Assembly (NCBI GenBank): GCA_964504655.1
Contig: CAZDFD010000032.1
Location: forward strand, 1 to 43,864
Reading direction: 5' to 3'
From: JANXAZ01 sp964504655
Lineage (GTDB): Bacteria > Pseudomonadota > Alphaproteobacteria > Geminicoccales > Geminicoccaceae
Length of the DNA stretch: 43,864 nt
Shown here one piece after another: positions 32,321 through 43,308 of the stretch (within the stretch, counting starts at the first letter, position 1; each line of letters begins with the position of its first letter). The notes beneath the pieces were generated by a model. It had not been told where the DNA came from, did not search any database, and saw only the letters and a program-made list of their open reading frames with translations. A program made the translations under genes and the position numbers.

Positions 32321-33744
32321 TGGCGAGCTCGCGGATGTTTGGACCGTTGGTCGCGTCGCTCCTGGCGCTGGCGGCGCTGCTCGGGCCGCCTTCCGGCGGT
32401 GCCCGCGCCGAGGGCCCGGAGGTCGTGGCGCCCACGGGCGAGCTGCAGCTCGAGGTCCGCAAGGGCCGGCTCCTGCGCCTCGCGGGTCCGGTGACGGCGG
32501 TGTTCGTGGCCGACCCGGAGGTCGCCGACGTCCAGGCGCAGTCCTCGACCCTGCTCTACGTCTACGGCCGCCGCGCCGGCACGACGACGCTCTACGCCGT
32601 CGACGACGCCCAGCAGATCGTGCTGCGCCGCGACGTCCAGGTCCGCCACAACCTGACCCGCCTGCGCCAGGTGCTGGCCGAGGCGATCCCCGACCAGCCG
32701 ATCTCGCTGCAGTCGGTCGAGGGCGGGCTGATCCTGGGCGGCCAGCTCGGCAGCGCGGTCGCCGCCCAGGAGGCGCGCGAGATCGCCGGCCGCTTCCTCG
32801 GCGAGAACGAGACGCTGATCAACCGGCTCAAGGTCGCGGCGCCGACCCAGGTCAGCCTGCACGTGCGGGTGGCCGAGGTCTCGCGCGAGGTGATCAAGCT
32901 GTTCGGCATCAACTGGGAGACCCTGTTCAGCCCGGGCGACTTCGTGTTCGGGCTGGCCACCGGCCGCGGCTTCGTCGACCCGCTCACCGGCGGGGTCGGC
33001 CGGCTGACCGATTCGACCGGCACCGCGGGGGCGCTGTTCGGCAGCTACCGATCGGGCGACGTCAACGTCAACGCGATCATCGACGCGCTCGAGCGCGAGG
33101 GGCTCGTCACCGTGCTGGCCCAGCCGAACCTCACGGCGCTCTCGGGCGAGACCGCGAGCTTCCTCGCGGGCGGCGAGTTCCCGGTGCCGGTGGGCGCCGA
33201 CGACAACGAGATCCAGATCGAGTTCAAGCAGTTCGGCATCAGCCTGGCGTTCACGCCGACGGTGCTGAGCCCCGACCGGATCAGCCTCCGCGTCCGCCCG
33301 GAGGTGAGCGACATCTCCGAGAAGGGGGCGATCCGCCTGGGCGACCTCGTGATCCCGGCGCTGTCCACGCGCCGCGCCGAGACCACGGTCGAGATCGGCA
33401 GCGGCCAGAGCTTCGCCATCGGCGGGCTCGTCTCCAACAGCACCCGCAGCAACCTCGAGAAGTTCCCGGGGCTCGGCGACCTGCCGGTGCTCGGCACGCT
33501 GTTCCGCTCGACCAACTTCCAGCGCAGCGAGAGCGAGCTCGTGATCGTCGTCACCCCCTATCTGGTGCGGCCGGTGGCGGCGACGGCGATCCGCACCCCG
33601 CTCGACGAGCTGCGGCCGGCGAGCGACCTCGAGCGGATCCTGTCCGGGCGGGTGGCGCGCTCCGGCGCCACGCCCGGCAGTGGCCGGCTCGGCCAGCCGG
33701 GCGGACCGCGGCTCAGGGGCGCCGCCGGGTTCGTGCTCGAGTGA
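32320..33744 (+). CDS. cpaC: Outer-membrane secretin CpaC/RcpA
   Basis: A 474-residue secretin forming the outer-membrane channel of the Tad pilus. A signal peptide covers about 1-28 (cleavage after ARA). The N-terminal Pil_N domain has LEVRKGRLLRLAGPVTAVFVADPEVADV and LYVYGRRAGTTTLYAVD, and a BON-like segment follows. The secretin domain contains VTVLAQPNLTALSGETASFLAGGEFPVPV, FAIGGLVSNSTR and PVLGTLFRSTNFQRSESELVIVVTPYLVRP. The ATG at 32320 (TGATG overlap with cpaB) or a GTG one codon before are both possible. The last 40 residues are a Gly/Arg-rich tail. Confidence 0.95.
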   Translation: MASSRMFGPLVASLLALAALLGPPSGGARAEGPEVVAPTGELQLEVRKGRLLRLAGPVTAVFVADPEVADVQAQSSTLLYVYGRRAGTTTLYAVDDAQQIVLRRDVQVRHNLTRLRQVLAEAIPDQPISLQSVEGGLILGGQLGSAVAAQEAREIAGRFLGENETLINRLKVAAPTQVSLHVRVAEVSREVIKLFGINWETLFSPGDFVFGLATGRGFVDPLTGGVGRLTDSTGTAGALFGSYRSGDVNVNAIIDALEREGLVTVLAQPNLTALSGETASFLAGGEFPVPVGADDNEIQIEFKQFGISLAFTPTVLSPDRISLRVRPEVSDISEKGAIRLGDLVIPALSTRRAETTVEIGSGQSFAIGGLVSNSTRSNLEKFPGLGDLPVLGTLFRSTNFQRSESELVIVVTPYLVRPVAATAIRTPLDELRPASDLERILSGRVARSGATPGSGRLGQPGGPRLRGAAGFVLE

Positions 33745-33779
33745 GCGAGACCGCCGCCGTGCCTCCGGGAGGGACCCGC

Positions 33780-34469
33780 ATGCCGATCCGTCGACCGCTC
33801 GCCGTCCTGCCGCTGCTGCTGCTCGTCGGCTGCGGCGCGCTCGACCCGCCGCCGCCCGAGGCCTGGGCGCCGCGCCGGCCCGAGATCGCCGAGGCGAGCT
33901 TCTCCCACCTCGTGCACTTCGACACCGACCGGGCCGAGCTGGCGGCGGGCGAGCTCGCCGGCCTCGAGGCCTTCCTCATGGGCCTGCCCGAGGGCGGCCG
34001 CTACCGGACGCTGGTGCTCGGCCACGCCGACGAGCGGGCGAGCGACGCCTACAATCTCGCCCTCTCGGAGCGGCGCGCCCGCCACGTCGCCGAGCTCCTG
34101 CGCCGCCGCGGCCTCGACCGGGTCGAGCTCGGCCTGCGCGCGCTCGGCGAGAGCCGGCCGCTCGACCCCGGCCACGGCGAACCCGCCTGGAGCCGCAACC
34201 GGCGGGTGGAGATCCGCGTCCGCCACTGGACGGTGGCGGCGCCCGAGTGCGGCGAGTGGGACCGCGCGCCGGCGGTGCACGGCCAGCAGCTCGTGCCGGA
34301 CCTCGGCTGTGCCACCGCCGCCAACCTGGTCTCGATGGTGGCCGACCCGGCCGACCTCGCCGAGGGCCGGCCGCTCGGCCCGGCCGACGGCGTGCACGCG
34401 GCCGAGGCCGTGGTCCGCTACCGTACCGACAAGGTCAAGCAGCCGAGCAAGGACGGCGAGAAGCCATGA
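33780..34469 (+). CDS. cpaD: Pilus assembly lipoprotein CpaD with OmpA-like domain
   Basis: A 229-residue outer-membrane lipoprotein. The lipobox LLVGC puts the lipidated Cys near residue 18. Residues 40-150 read like an OmpA/peptidoglycan-binding fold: HFDTDRAEL, VLGHADERAS, LSERRARHVAELLRRRG and NRRVEIRV. The C-terminal part, with CGEW and DLGCATAANLVSMVADPADLAEGR, is the CpaD signature. The ATG at 33780 has GGGAGGG upstream and makes the lipoprotein signal start correctly; a GTG at 33741 overlapping cpaC would add a polar extension and is less likely. It overlaps cpaE by 4 bp. Confidence 0.9.
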   Translation: MPIRRPLAVLPLLLLVGCGALDPPPPEAWAPRRPEIAEASFSHLVHFDTDRAELAAGELAGLEAFLMGLPEGGRYRTLVLGHADERASDAYNLALSERRARHVAELLRRRGLDRVELGLRALGESRPLDPGHGEPAWSRNRRVEIRVRHWTVAAPECGEWDRAPAVHGQQLVPDLGCATAANLVSMVADPADLAEGRPLGPADGVHAAEAVVRYRTDKVKQPSKDGEKP

Positions 34470-35676
34470 CCAGCAAGGCCGTCGCCAAGGAGGCCGCCAC
34501 CCAGGAGCGCCAGCAGCTGCGCGCCTTCGTGGCCGACGACGAGACGCGGGCGGTGGTCGAGCAGGTCGTGGGCGATCTGATGATCCCGGCGGCTGCGATC
34601 CATCGCGGCACGGTCAAGGACGCGATCCAGCTCCTCGGCCGGCAGCGCTCGCCGCGCGTGCTGCTGGTCGACATCTCGGCCTCCGAGCTGCCGCTCTCCG
34701 ACATCAACGAGCTGGCCGAGGTCTGCGAGCCCGGGGTCAGCGTGGTGGCGGTCGGCGACCGCAACGACGTCGGCCTGTTCCGCGAGCTGATCAACCACGG
34801 GATCAGCGACTACCTGGTCAAGCCCCTGACCCCGAGCCTCGTGCAGCGCTCGCTCCTGGCCGCGGTCGAGGGCGGCGGCGCGCACAGCCGGCAGACCAGC
34901 CGGCTCGGTCGGATCGTCGGCGTCCTCGGCTGCCGCGGCGGGGTGGGCGCCACCACGATCGCCACGAGCCTCGCCTGGGCGATCGCCAGCCGCCGGCACC
35001 GCCGGGTGGTCCTGTTCGACCTCGACGTGCAGTTCGGCAGCGTCGCCTTGAGCATGGATCTCGACCCGGTGCACGGGCTCAGGGACGCGCTCGAGAATCC
35101 GGGCCGGATCGACAGCCTCTACCTCGACCGTACCTTGGTACGCCATTCCGACACGCTGTTCGTGCTGAGCGCCGAGGAGGGGCTCGACGACCTGGTGCGC
35201 GCCGACCGCGACGCGGTCGGGCTGCTCCTGCACGAGCTGCAGTCGAAGTTCCACTTCGTGTTCGTCGACCTGCCGCGGCAGCTGAGCCCGGCCGTGCAGC
35301 AGGTGCTCTCGGCCGCCACCAACCTCGTGCTGGTGAGCGATCTCTCGCTCGCCGGCATGCGCGACACGATGCGCGTCAACCAGCTCCTGCAGGCGACCAA
35401 CGCCTCCTGCGCCGTGACCGTGCTCGTCAACCGGGTCGGCGAGCATCGCGCCGGCGAGATCCCGCGCGCCGAGTTCGAGCGCGGCGTCGGCCGGCCGATC
35501 GACGTCCTGCTGCCGTTCGACGCCCGGCACGTGCTGCCCTCGGTCAACTCGGGCCGGCCGGTGGCGAGCGGCAGCGGCCCGGTCGCGGCCCTGCTGCGGC
35601 AGGTCGCGGACGAGCTGTGCGGCACCAAGACGCCGGCCCGGGGCGGCCTGCTGCGGCGTGTGCTGCGGCTGCGTCG

Positions 35677-35680
<4 letters not shown>
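34466..35680 (+). CDS. cpaE: Pilus assembly ATPase-like protein CpaE/TadZ
   Basis: A 404-residue localisation factor of the Tad pilus. The N-terminal third is a receiver-like domain with LLVDIS at the acceptor strand and DYLVKPLTP at the switch Lys. From about 145 comes a MinD/ParA-type fold, with GVLGCRGGVGATTIATSLAWA as its deviant Walker A loop (155-164) and VVLFDLDVQFGSVAL after it. The signature Lys of the loop is replaced by Arg (R157) and the Walker Lys by Ala (A162). The second change is common in CpaE/TadZ and suggests nucleotide binding without normal hydrolysis. The ATG overlaps cpaD and the stop overlaps cpaF, each by 4 bp. Confidence 0.93.
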
Positions 35681-37070
<1,390 letters not shown>

Positions 37071-37074
<4 letters not shown>

Positions 37075-38072
37075 AGGCGCTGCTCGAGACGCTGCACGCG
37101 GGGCCGACGCTGCCCTACCTGCTCGTCGGCGCGGGCGTGCTCGTGGCGCTCTTGGCCGCGCTCGCGCCGTCCGGCCCCGACCGCCGCCTGCAGCGCCGCC
37201 TGGAGCGCGCCTCCCGCTCCGGGGCCGCCGCCGAGGCGGCCGGCCAGCCGGCGAGCGTCCGCCGCCGGACCGAGACCACGGTCCTGGGCGGGCTCGGCGC
37301 GACGCTGTCGGCGCTGGTGCCGCGCACGGCGGTGCTGCGCGCCCACCTCGACCGGGCCGGCATCCGCCTCGCGGTCAGCGATCTGCTCCTGGCCTCGGCG
37401 GCACTCGGTGTCGGCGTCGCGCTGGCGGCGGCGCTGGTCGCGGGCCTCCCGGCGCTGCTCGCCGCGGGCCTCGGCCTGTTCGCCGCGGTGGCGGCGCCGC
37501 TGGTCCTGGTCCGCCGCGCCACGGCGCGGCGCGAGGCGCGCTTCCTCGCGGCCTTCCCGGACGCCCTCGACCTCGTGGTGCGCGGCGTCAAGTCCGGCCT
37601 GCCGGTGACCGAGGCGCTCAACGCGATCGCCCGCGAGATGCCCGAGCCGATCGCCTCGGTGTTCGCCGAACTCGGCGCCAACGTGCGCATCGGCATGACC
37701 CTGCCCGAGGCCTTCGCCGTCGTCGGCGGCCGCGTCACCCTGCAGGAGTTCCGCTTCTTCGCGATCAGCCTGGTCGTGCAGCAGGAGACCGGCGGCAACC
37801 TCACCGAGATCCTCCAGAACCTCGCCGCCATGCTGCGCCGGCGCCAGCAGATGCGGCTCAAGGTCAAGGCGATGTCGTCCGAGGCGCGCGCCTCGGCGAT
37901 GATCATCGGCTCGCTGCCGTTCCTCACCGGCACCGTGATCTACTGGGTCAACCCGGACTACATGAGCACGCTGTTCACCGACCCGCGCGGCTGGATGATG
38001 CTCGGCGCCGGGGCCTGCAGCATGCTCATGGGGGTGGCGGTCATGGCCAAGATGGTGCGCTTCGAGATATGA
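37071..38072 (+). CDS. tadB: Pilus assembly platform protein TadB
   Basis: A 333-residue inner-membrane protein of the GspF/TadB family. Hydrophobic helices lie near 14-30, 108-150 and at the C terminus (about 275-330). The cytoplasmic GspF-like domain has FPDALDLVVRGVKSGLPVTEALNAIAREMPEP and LVVQQETGGNLTEILQNLAAMLRRR, the conserved core of the family. The ATG overlaps the cpaF stop by 4 bp. It forms the membrane platform with TadC. Confidence 0.95.
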
Positions 38073-39031
38073 GCCCCGACCTGATCCCGGCCTCCCCCGC
38101 GACGGTGTTCGCGGCGCTCGTCGGCCTCGCCACGCTGGCCTGTCTCCTGGCGGTCTGGTACGCCCTGCTCGACGACGACCACGCCCGCAGCCGCGCCCGC
38201 ATGCTGCAGCAGCGCCGCCAGGAGCTGCAGGCGGGCGGGCCCGGCGCGCCGCGCCGCCGTGCGCGCACCGCCCGCAACCTCGCCGAGCGCCTCGTGACCC
38301 AGCTCAGGCTGGCGCAGAGCGGCGTCGACGAGCGGCTCCGCGACCGCCTCGCCCAGGCCGGCCTGCGCGGCGCCGCGGCCCGGCCCGGCTTCCTGATCGC
38401 CAAGCTCGTGGCGCCGTTCGGCGCCGGCCTCCTGGCGCTCGCCCTGGTCTACGGCGCCGACCTCGCCGGCAAGAAGCCGGCCGCCCGGCTGATGGCGCTG
38501 ATCGGCGCCGTGGTGGTCGGCTTCTACCTGCCCGACCTCTACCTCTCCAACCGCGCCGCCAAGCGCCGCCAGGCGCTGCAGCGCTCGCTGCCCGACGGCC
38601 TCGACCTGCTCGTGGTCTGCGCCGAGGCCGGGCTCTCGCTCGACGTCGCGCTCAACCGGGTGGCCGAGGAGATCGGCGGTTCCTCGCCCGAGCTCGCCGA
38701 GGAGTTCGGGCTCACCGCGGTCGAGCTCAACTTCATGCCGGAGCGCCGTCAGGCGCTCCTCAATCTCGGCCGCCGGGTCGACCTGCCGGCCATGCGCGGC
38801 GTGGTCAACACGCTCGTCCAGACCGAGAAGTACGGCACCCCGCTCTCCCAGTCGCTGCGCGTGCTGTCGGCCGAGTTCCGCGACCAGCGCATGCTCAAGG
38901 CCGAGGAGAAGGCGGCCCGGCTGCCGGCGACGCTGACCGTGCCGATGATCGTCTTCATCCTGCCGACGCTGTTCGTCGTGCTGATGGGGCCGGCGATCCT
39001 CGACGTCTACGACAACCTGATCCACCGCTAG
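38069..39031 (+). CDS. tadC: Pilus assembly platform protein TadC
   Basis: A 320-residue partner of TadB with an N-terminal helix, a helix pair around 107-160 and a C-terminal hydrophobic end. The GspF-like core reads RSLPDGLDLLVVCAEAGLSLDVALNRVAEE, followed by LVQTEKYGTPLSQSLRVLSAEFRDQRMLKAEEKA, typical of TadC. Overlap of 4 bp with tadB. It is the last gene of the pilus operon; tadD-like TPR genes usually found after it are absent here. Confidence 0.95.
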   Translation: MSPDLIPASPATVFAALVGLATLACLLAVWYALLDDDHARSRARMLQQRRQELQAGGPGAPRRRARTARNLAERLVTQLRLAQSGVDERLRDRLAQAGLRGAAARPGFLIAKLVAPFGAGLLALALVYGADLAGKKPAARLMALIGAVVVGFYLPDLYLSNRAAKRRQALQRSLPDGLDLLVVCAEAGLSLDVALNRVAEEIGGSSPELAEEFGLTAVELNFMPERRQALLNLGRRVDLPAMRGVVNTLVQTEKYGTPLSQSLRVLSAEFRDQRMLKAEEKAARLPATLTVPMIVFILPTLFVVLMGPAILDVYDNLIHR

Positions 39032-39038
39032 CCGAGCC

Positions 39039-39053
39039 GGCGGCGCGGCCGCC
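39039..39053. terminator. Short hairpin between convergent tadC and gatB
   Basis: GGCGGC-GCG-GCCGCC, a 6-bp stem with a 3-nt loop, in the 28 bp separating the two convergent stop codons. A candidate bidirectional terminator without a T-run. Confidence 0.35.
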
Positions 39054-39059
39054 CTGCGG

Positions 39060-40517
39060 TCAGTCGAGCCCGAGCCGGCGCCTGAGGAGCGCGTTGACGA
39101 GCTCGGGGCTGGCCTTGCCGCCGGTCGCCTTCATCACCTGGCCGACGAACCAGCCCAGGACCTTGGGGTTCTTCCGGGCGTTCTCGACCTGCTGGGGATT
39201 GTCGGCCACGAGCCGGGCCACGACCGGCTCGATGGCACCCGCGTCGCTCACCTGGCGCAAGCCCTCGGCCTCGACGATCGCCCGCGGCCGCCGGCCCGTC
39301 TCGAAGGCCTTCTGGAACACCTCCTTCGCGATCTTGCCCGAGATCGTGCCCTCGCCCAGGAGGTCGAGGAGCTCGCCCAGCGCCTCGGCCGGCAGGGGGC
39401 AGGCCTCGATCTCGAGCCCGCGCCGGGCGAGCGCGCCGAACAGCTCGTTGATCACCCAGTTGGCCGCCGCCTTGCCGTCGCGGCCGGCCGCCACCTTCTC
39501 GAAATAGTCGGCCGCCGCCCGTTCCGCGACCAGCACCCCGGCATCGTAGGCCGAGAGCCCGTGCTCGCGCACGAACCGCGCCTTCTTGGCGTCGGGGAGT
39601 TCGGGGACTTCGGCGCGCAGCCGGGCGATCAGCCCCTCCTCGAGCTCGAGCGGCAGGAGGTCGGGGTCGGGGAAGTAGCGATAGTCGTGCGCCTCCTCCT
39701 TGCCGCGCAGCGAGCGCGTCTCGCCCCTGGCGGCGTCGAACAGGCGGGTCTCCTGCACCACGACGCCGCCCGATTCGAGGATCTCGACCTGCCGGGCGGC
39801 CTCGTGCTCGATCGCCTTGGCGACGAAGCGCAGGGAATTGACGTTCTTGACCTCGCAGCGCGTGCCGAGGCGCGGGTCGCCCACGCGCCGGACCGAGACG
39901 TTGGCGTCGCAGCGCAGCGAGCCCTCCTCCATGTTGCCGTCGCAGCTGCCGACATAGCGCAGGATCGAGCGCAGCTTCTTGAGGTAGAGGACCGCCTCCT
40001 CGGGGGCGCGGATGTCCGGCTCGGAGACGATCTCCATGAGCGCCACGCCGCAGCGGTTGAGGTCGATCAGCGTGACCCCGTCGCGCGCGCCGTGCAGCGA
40101 CTTGCCGGCGTCCTGCTCGAGATGCAGCCGGGTGATGCCGATCGCCCGCGTGGTCCCGTCCGGCAAGTCGATCAGGAGCCGGCCCCTGCCGACGATCGGC
40201 GCCTGGTACTGGCTGATCTGGTAGCCCTGCGGCAGGTCGGGGTAGAAGTAGTTTTTGCGCTCGAAGATCGAGACGCGGTTGATCTCGGCCTCGAGCGCGA
40301 GGCCGGTCTTGACCGCCTGCTCGACGCAGAAGCCGTTCGGGACCGGCAGCATGCCGGGCATGCCGGCATCGACCGGCGAGACCTGGCTGTTGGGCGCGGC
40401 ACCGAAGGCGGTGGCGGCGGCGCTGAACAGCTTGGCCTTCGAGACCACCTGGGCGTGCACCTCGAGGCCGCACACGAGCTCCCACGCGCCGGTCCGGCCG
40501 CGGATCGTCCAGCCCAT
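39060..40517 (-). CDS. gatB: Asp/Glu-tRNA(Asn/Gln) amidotransferase subunit B
   Basis: A 485-residue subunit of the GatCAB complex that converts misacylated Glu-tRNA(Gln) or Asp-tRNA(Asn). It opens with WELVCGLEVHAQV and has the GatB core NRVSIFERKNYFYPDLPQGYQISQYQ, GITRLHLEQDAGKSLHG and EIVSEPDIR. The C-terminal YqeY-like tail domain ends near LGWFVGQVMKATGGKASPELVNALLRRRL. The length is normal. The ATG lies 3 bp after the gatA stop. Its presence implies that this organism makes at least one of Gln-tRNA or Asn-tRNA indirectly. Confidence 0.97.
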   Translation of the reverse strand: MGWTIRGRTGAWELVCGLEVHAQVVSKAKLFSAAATAFGAAPNSQVSPVDAGMPGMLPVPNGFCVEQAVKTGLALEAEINRVSIFERKNYFYPDLPQGYQISQYQAPIVGRGRLLIDLPDGTTRAIGITRLHLEQDAGKSLHGARDGVTLIDLNRCGVALMEIVSEPDIRAPEEAVLYLKKLRSILRYVGSCDGNMEEGSLRCDANVSVRRVGDPRLGTRCEVKNVNSLRFVAKAIEHEAARQVEILESGGVVVQETRLFDAARGETRSLRGKEEAHDYRYFPDPDLLPLELEEGLIARLRAEVPELPDAKKARFVREHGLSAYDAGVLVAERAAADYFEKVAAGRDGKAAANWVINELFGALARRGLEIEACPLPAEALGELLDLLGEGTISGKIAKEVFQKAFETGRRPRAIVEAEGLRQVSDAGAIEPVVARLVADNPQQVENARKNPKVLGWFVGQVMKATGGKASPELVNALLRRRLGLD

Positions 40518-40520
40518 CGC

Positions 40521-41999
40521 TCAGACCCCCACCGCACCCGGCGGCAGGGCGCGGAACGCCGCCGCCTCCTCGAGCGCGCGGCCGACCGCGAGCACGGTGG
40601 CCTCGTCCCAGGGCCGGCCGATGACCTGCAGGCCCAAGGGCAGGCCCGCGGCCGAGAGCCCGGCCGGCACCGAGATCCCCGGCAGGCCGGCGAGGTTGAC
40701 CGTCACCGTGAACACGTCGTTCAGGTACATCGCCACCGGGTCGTCGCTCTTCTCGCCGATCCGGAAGGCGGCCGAGGGTGCGGTCGGGGTCAACAGGGCG
40801 TCGCAGCGCGCGAACGCCGCCTCGAAGTCCTGGACGATCCGGCGTCGCACCTTCTGCGCCTTGAGATAATAGGCGTCGTAGTAGCCGGCCGAGAGCACGT
40901 AGGTGCCGATCAGGATCCGCCTGCGCACTTCCGCGCCGAAACCTTCACCGCGCGTCCGCCTGTAGGTGTCGACGAGATCGCGGCCGGGCACGCGGAGGCC
41001 GTAGCGCATGCCGTCGTAGCGGGCGAGGTTGGAGGAGGCCTCGGCCGGCGCCACGATGTAGTAGGTCGGGAGCGCGTAGCGAGTGTGCGGCAGCGACACC
41101 TCGACGAGCTCGGCTCCCTGCGCCCGCAGCCACTCGGCCCCGCGCGCCCAGAGCGCCTCGATCTCGGCCGGCATGCCGTCGAGCCGGTATTCCTTGGGGA
41201 TCCCGATCCGCAGCCCCTTCACCCGGCCCTCGAGCCCGCCGCTCCAATCCGGCACCGGCAGATCGGCCGAGGTGGCGTCCCTGGGGTCGAAGCCGGCCAT
41301 CGCCTGGAGGAGCAGGGCCGCGTCCTCGACCGAGCGGGCGAAGGCGCCGGCCTGGTCGAGCGAGCTCGCGAAGGCCACGATCCCGAAGCGCGAGCAGCGG
41401 CCGTAGGTGGGCTTGATGCCGACGATCCCGCAGAAGGCGGCCGGCTGGCGGATCGAGCCGCCGGTGTCGGTGCCGGTCGCGGCCGGGCAGAGGAAGCCCG
41501 CGACCGCGGCGGCCGAGCCGCCCGAGCTGCCGCCGGGCACGAGCGGCGGGCTCGTGCCGGGCGGCGTCCAAGGGTTGACCACCGGGCCGAAGGCCGAGGT
41601 GGTGTTCGACGAGCCCATCGCGAACTCGTCGAGGTTGGTCTTGCCGAGCAGCACGGCACCCGCCGCCCAGAGCTTGGCGGTCACCGTCGATTCGTAGGGC
41701 GGGACGAAGCCCTCGAGGATCCTCGAGCCCGCGGTGGTACGCACGCCCGCGGTGCAGAACAGGTCCTTGACCGCCACCGGCAGGCCCTCGAGCGGGCCGG
41801 CCTCGCCGCGCGCGAGCCGCGCATCGGCCGCCTCGGCCATGGCGAGCGCGCGCTCGGGCGTCTCGGTCAGGAAGGCGTTGAGGCCGCGGCCGCGCTCCAT
41901 GGCGGCCAAGCAGGCGCGGGCGAGCTCGACCGCCGAGACCTCGCGGCGGCGCAGCCGGTCGCGCGCCGCGAGGAGGCCGAGCCGCTCGAGGCCGCTCAT
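40521..41999 (-). CDS. gatA: Asp/Glu-tRNA(Asn/Gln) amidotransferase subunit A
   Basis: A 492-residue amidase-signature enzyme that releases ammonia from glutamine for the GatCAB reaction. The catalytic triad is visible: Lys in LPVAVKDLFC, the cis-Ser in PGGSSGGSAAAVA and the nucleophilic Ser in TGTDTGGSIRQPAAFCG. GIKPTYGRCSRFG follows. The ATG overlaps the gatC stop by 4 bp. No unusual features. Confidence 0.97.
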   Translation of the reverse strand: MSGLERLGLLAARDRLRRREVSAVELARACLAAMERGRGLNAFLTETPERALAMAEAADARLARGEAGPLEGLPVAVKDLFCTAGVRTTAGSRILEGFVPPYESTVTAKLWAAGAVLLGKTNLDEFAMGSSNTTSAFGPVVNPWTPPGTSPPLVPGGSSGGSAAAVAGFLCPAATGTDTGGSIRQPAAFCGIVGIKPTYGRCSRFGIVAFASSLDQAGAFARSVEDAALLLQAMAGFDPRDATSADLPVPDWSGGLEGRVKGLRIGIPKEYRLDGMPAEIEALWARGAEWLRAQGAELVEVSLPHTRYALPTYYIVAPAEASSNLARYDGMRYGLRVPGRDLVDTYRRTRGEGFGAEVRRRILIGTYVLSAGYYDAYYLKAQKVRRRIVQDFEAAFARCDALLTPTAPSAAFRIGEKSDDPVAMYLNDVFTVTVNLAGLPGISVPAGLSAAGLPLGLQVIGRPWDEATVLAVGRALEEAAAFRALPPGAVGV

Positions 42000-42283
42000 T
42001 CGACCACCCGCGGCACCACGAAGAACCCGTCCTCGCGCTCCGGCGCGTTGGCCAGGATCGCCTCGGGGCAGCCGCCGTCCTCGACCGTGTCGGCCCGCCA
42101 GGCGCGGCGGATCGGGTGCACGCTGCGCAGCGGCTCGACCCCCTGGGTGTCGACCTCGCCGAGCTGCTCGATCCAGCGCAGGATCGAGGACAGCTCGCCG
42201 GCCAGGGGCTCGAGCTGGTCCTCGGGCACGGCGATCCGGGCGAGCTCGGCGACGCGCGCCACCTCGGCCTTGTCGAGCGACAT
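41996..42283 (-). CDS. gatC: Asp/Glu-tRNA(Asn/Gln) amidotransferase subunit C
   Basis: A 95-residue small subunit that wraps around GatA and stabilises the complex. It shows the family pattern VARVAELARIAVPEDQLEPLAGELSSILRWIEQL, then VDTQGVEPL and the C-terminal REDGFFVVPRVVE. It is first in the gatCAB operon. The Prim-Pol gene lies 83 bp upstream on the same strand. Confidence 0.95.
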   Translation of the reverse strand: MSLDKAEVARVAELARIAVPEDQLEPLAGELSSILRWIEQLGEVDTQGVEPLRSVHPIRRAWRADTVEDGGCPEAILANAPEREDGFFVVPRVVE

Positions 42284-42366
42284 GCGATCCGACCCCGTTC
42301 CGGAAGGCGGCGGCGGACGCTACACGCCCGGTCGCGGGCTGGCAACCTCGGGCCGGGCGGCCGGCG

Positions 42367-43164
42367 CTACCCGGGGGCGAGCGGCTCGGGACGCAGCGCG
42401 CGCGCCTGGGTGCGGCGGATGCTGGCCACGAGCCGGCCGACCTCGGCGGGCGGCAAAGGCGGCCGGCAGCGGCCGAGGTTCCAGCCCTGCAGGAGCTCCT
42501 CGACGGCGCCGGGCTCGAGGCCGTGGCGCAGCAACAGGCCCGCGAGCGAGGCCAGGCGGGTGTTGCGCTCGCCCTCGGCGAGCCCCTCGGCCAGCAGCCG
42601 CCGCCAGGCGAGGGCGGGGTGGCCGGGCCGCGGCCGGGCCTCGGCCAGGAGTGCCAGGAGCCAGCCGGGTGCCGGCGCCGGCGGCGGCGGCCCGCCCGGT
42701 GCGAGGGCGGCCGTCACATAGGCCCGGCCCGAGGGGTGGATCGAGGGCGGTGCCACCACGTAGCCGCCGTCGCCCCGCAGATCGAGGCCGGGGCGGAGCC
42801 CGACCGCGCAGCCGACCCGGCCGCCCGGATGGCGGAAATAGAGGTGGCGGCCGCCGCCACCGGTGGCGACCTCGAGGGTGGCGGGCAGCCGGCCGTGCGC
42901 GGCCTCGAGCGCGGCGAGGCTCGCGGCCCCGCCCTTGTCCGGATCGACGTCGAGCACGAGCAGGCCCGAGATCCGGCCGGTCACGACGCCCAGATTGGCG
43001 TCCGGCCAGCGCGCCCACCAGCGCGCCGGCTCGGACGGCAGGGGCGGGCGGTGGCGGTAGGGCTCCCAGGGGATCAGGGGCCGCTTGCCGCGCGGCACGA
43101 GCGGGATCACCGACCAGCCCCGCGCGAGGTGGGCGGCGGCCCGGGCGGCGGCCGTGGCTGGCAT
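42367..43164 (-). CDS. Stand-alone bifunctional DNA primase/polymerase (Prim-Pol)
   Basis: A 265-residue archaeo-eukaryotic-type primase-polymerase. The Prim-Pol core includes GWSVIPLVPRGKRPLIPWEPY, the catalytic Asp pair in LLVLDVDPDKGG, the GGRHLYFRH strand with its His and GGYVVAPPSIHPSGRAYV. The C-terminal part matches a primase C-terminal 1 domain: GERNTRLASLAGLLLRHGLE and NLGRCRPPLPPAEVGRLVASIRRTQ. All catalytic residues look intact. Such proteins are usually encoded by phages and plasmids together with a helicase; here no helicase, integrase or other mobile gene is near. The ATG has a GGGAGG site. Divergent from ruvX. It might act in DNA repair, or be a domesticated phage gene. Confidence 0.87.
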   Translation of the reverse strand: MPATAAARAAAHLARGWSVIPLVPRGKRPLIPWEPYRHRPPLPSEPARWWARWPDANLGVVTGRISGLLVLDVDPDKGGAASLAALEAAHGRLPATLEVATGGGGRHLYFRHPGGRVGCAVGLRPGLDLRGDGGYVVAPPSIHPSGRAYVTAALAPGGPPPPAPAPGWLLALLAEARPRPGHPALAWRRLLAEGLAEGERNTRLASLAGLLLRHGLEPGAVEELLQGWNLGRCRPPLPPAEVGRLVASIRRTQARALRPEPLAPG

Positions 43165-43308
43165 CGCATCCTCCCGTCTTGTTCACGTTTCGTTCTAGCA
43201 GGCCAGGGTGCCGCTGTCAGCCCCCCGGGTGACGCGGCGGGTGCGAGCGGCTAGCATGGTGGCGCCGCGGCACCGGCCGGCTCCGGGGGCCCGGCGCGGG
43301 GAACATGC

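Noticed and set aside
39561..43232. A 1223-codon plus-strand open frame across gatB, gatA, gatC and the Prim-Pol gene
   Set aside because: It is antisense to four well-recognised genes, with a composition typical of mirror-frame translation.
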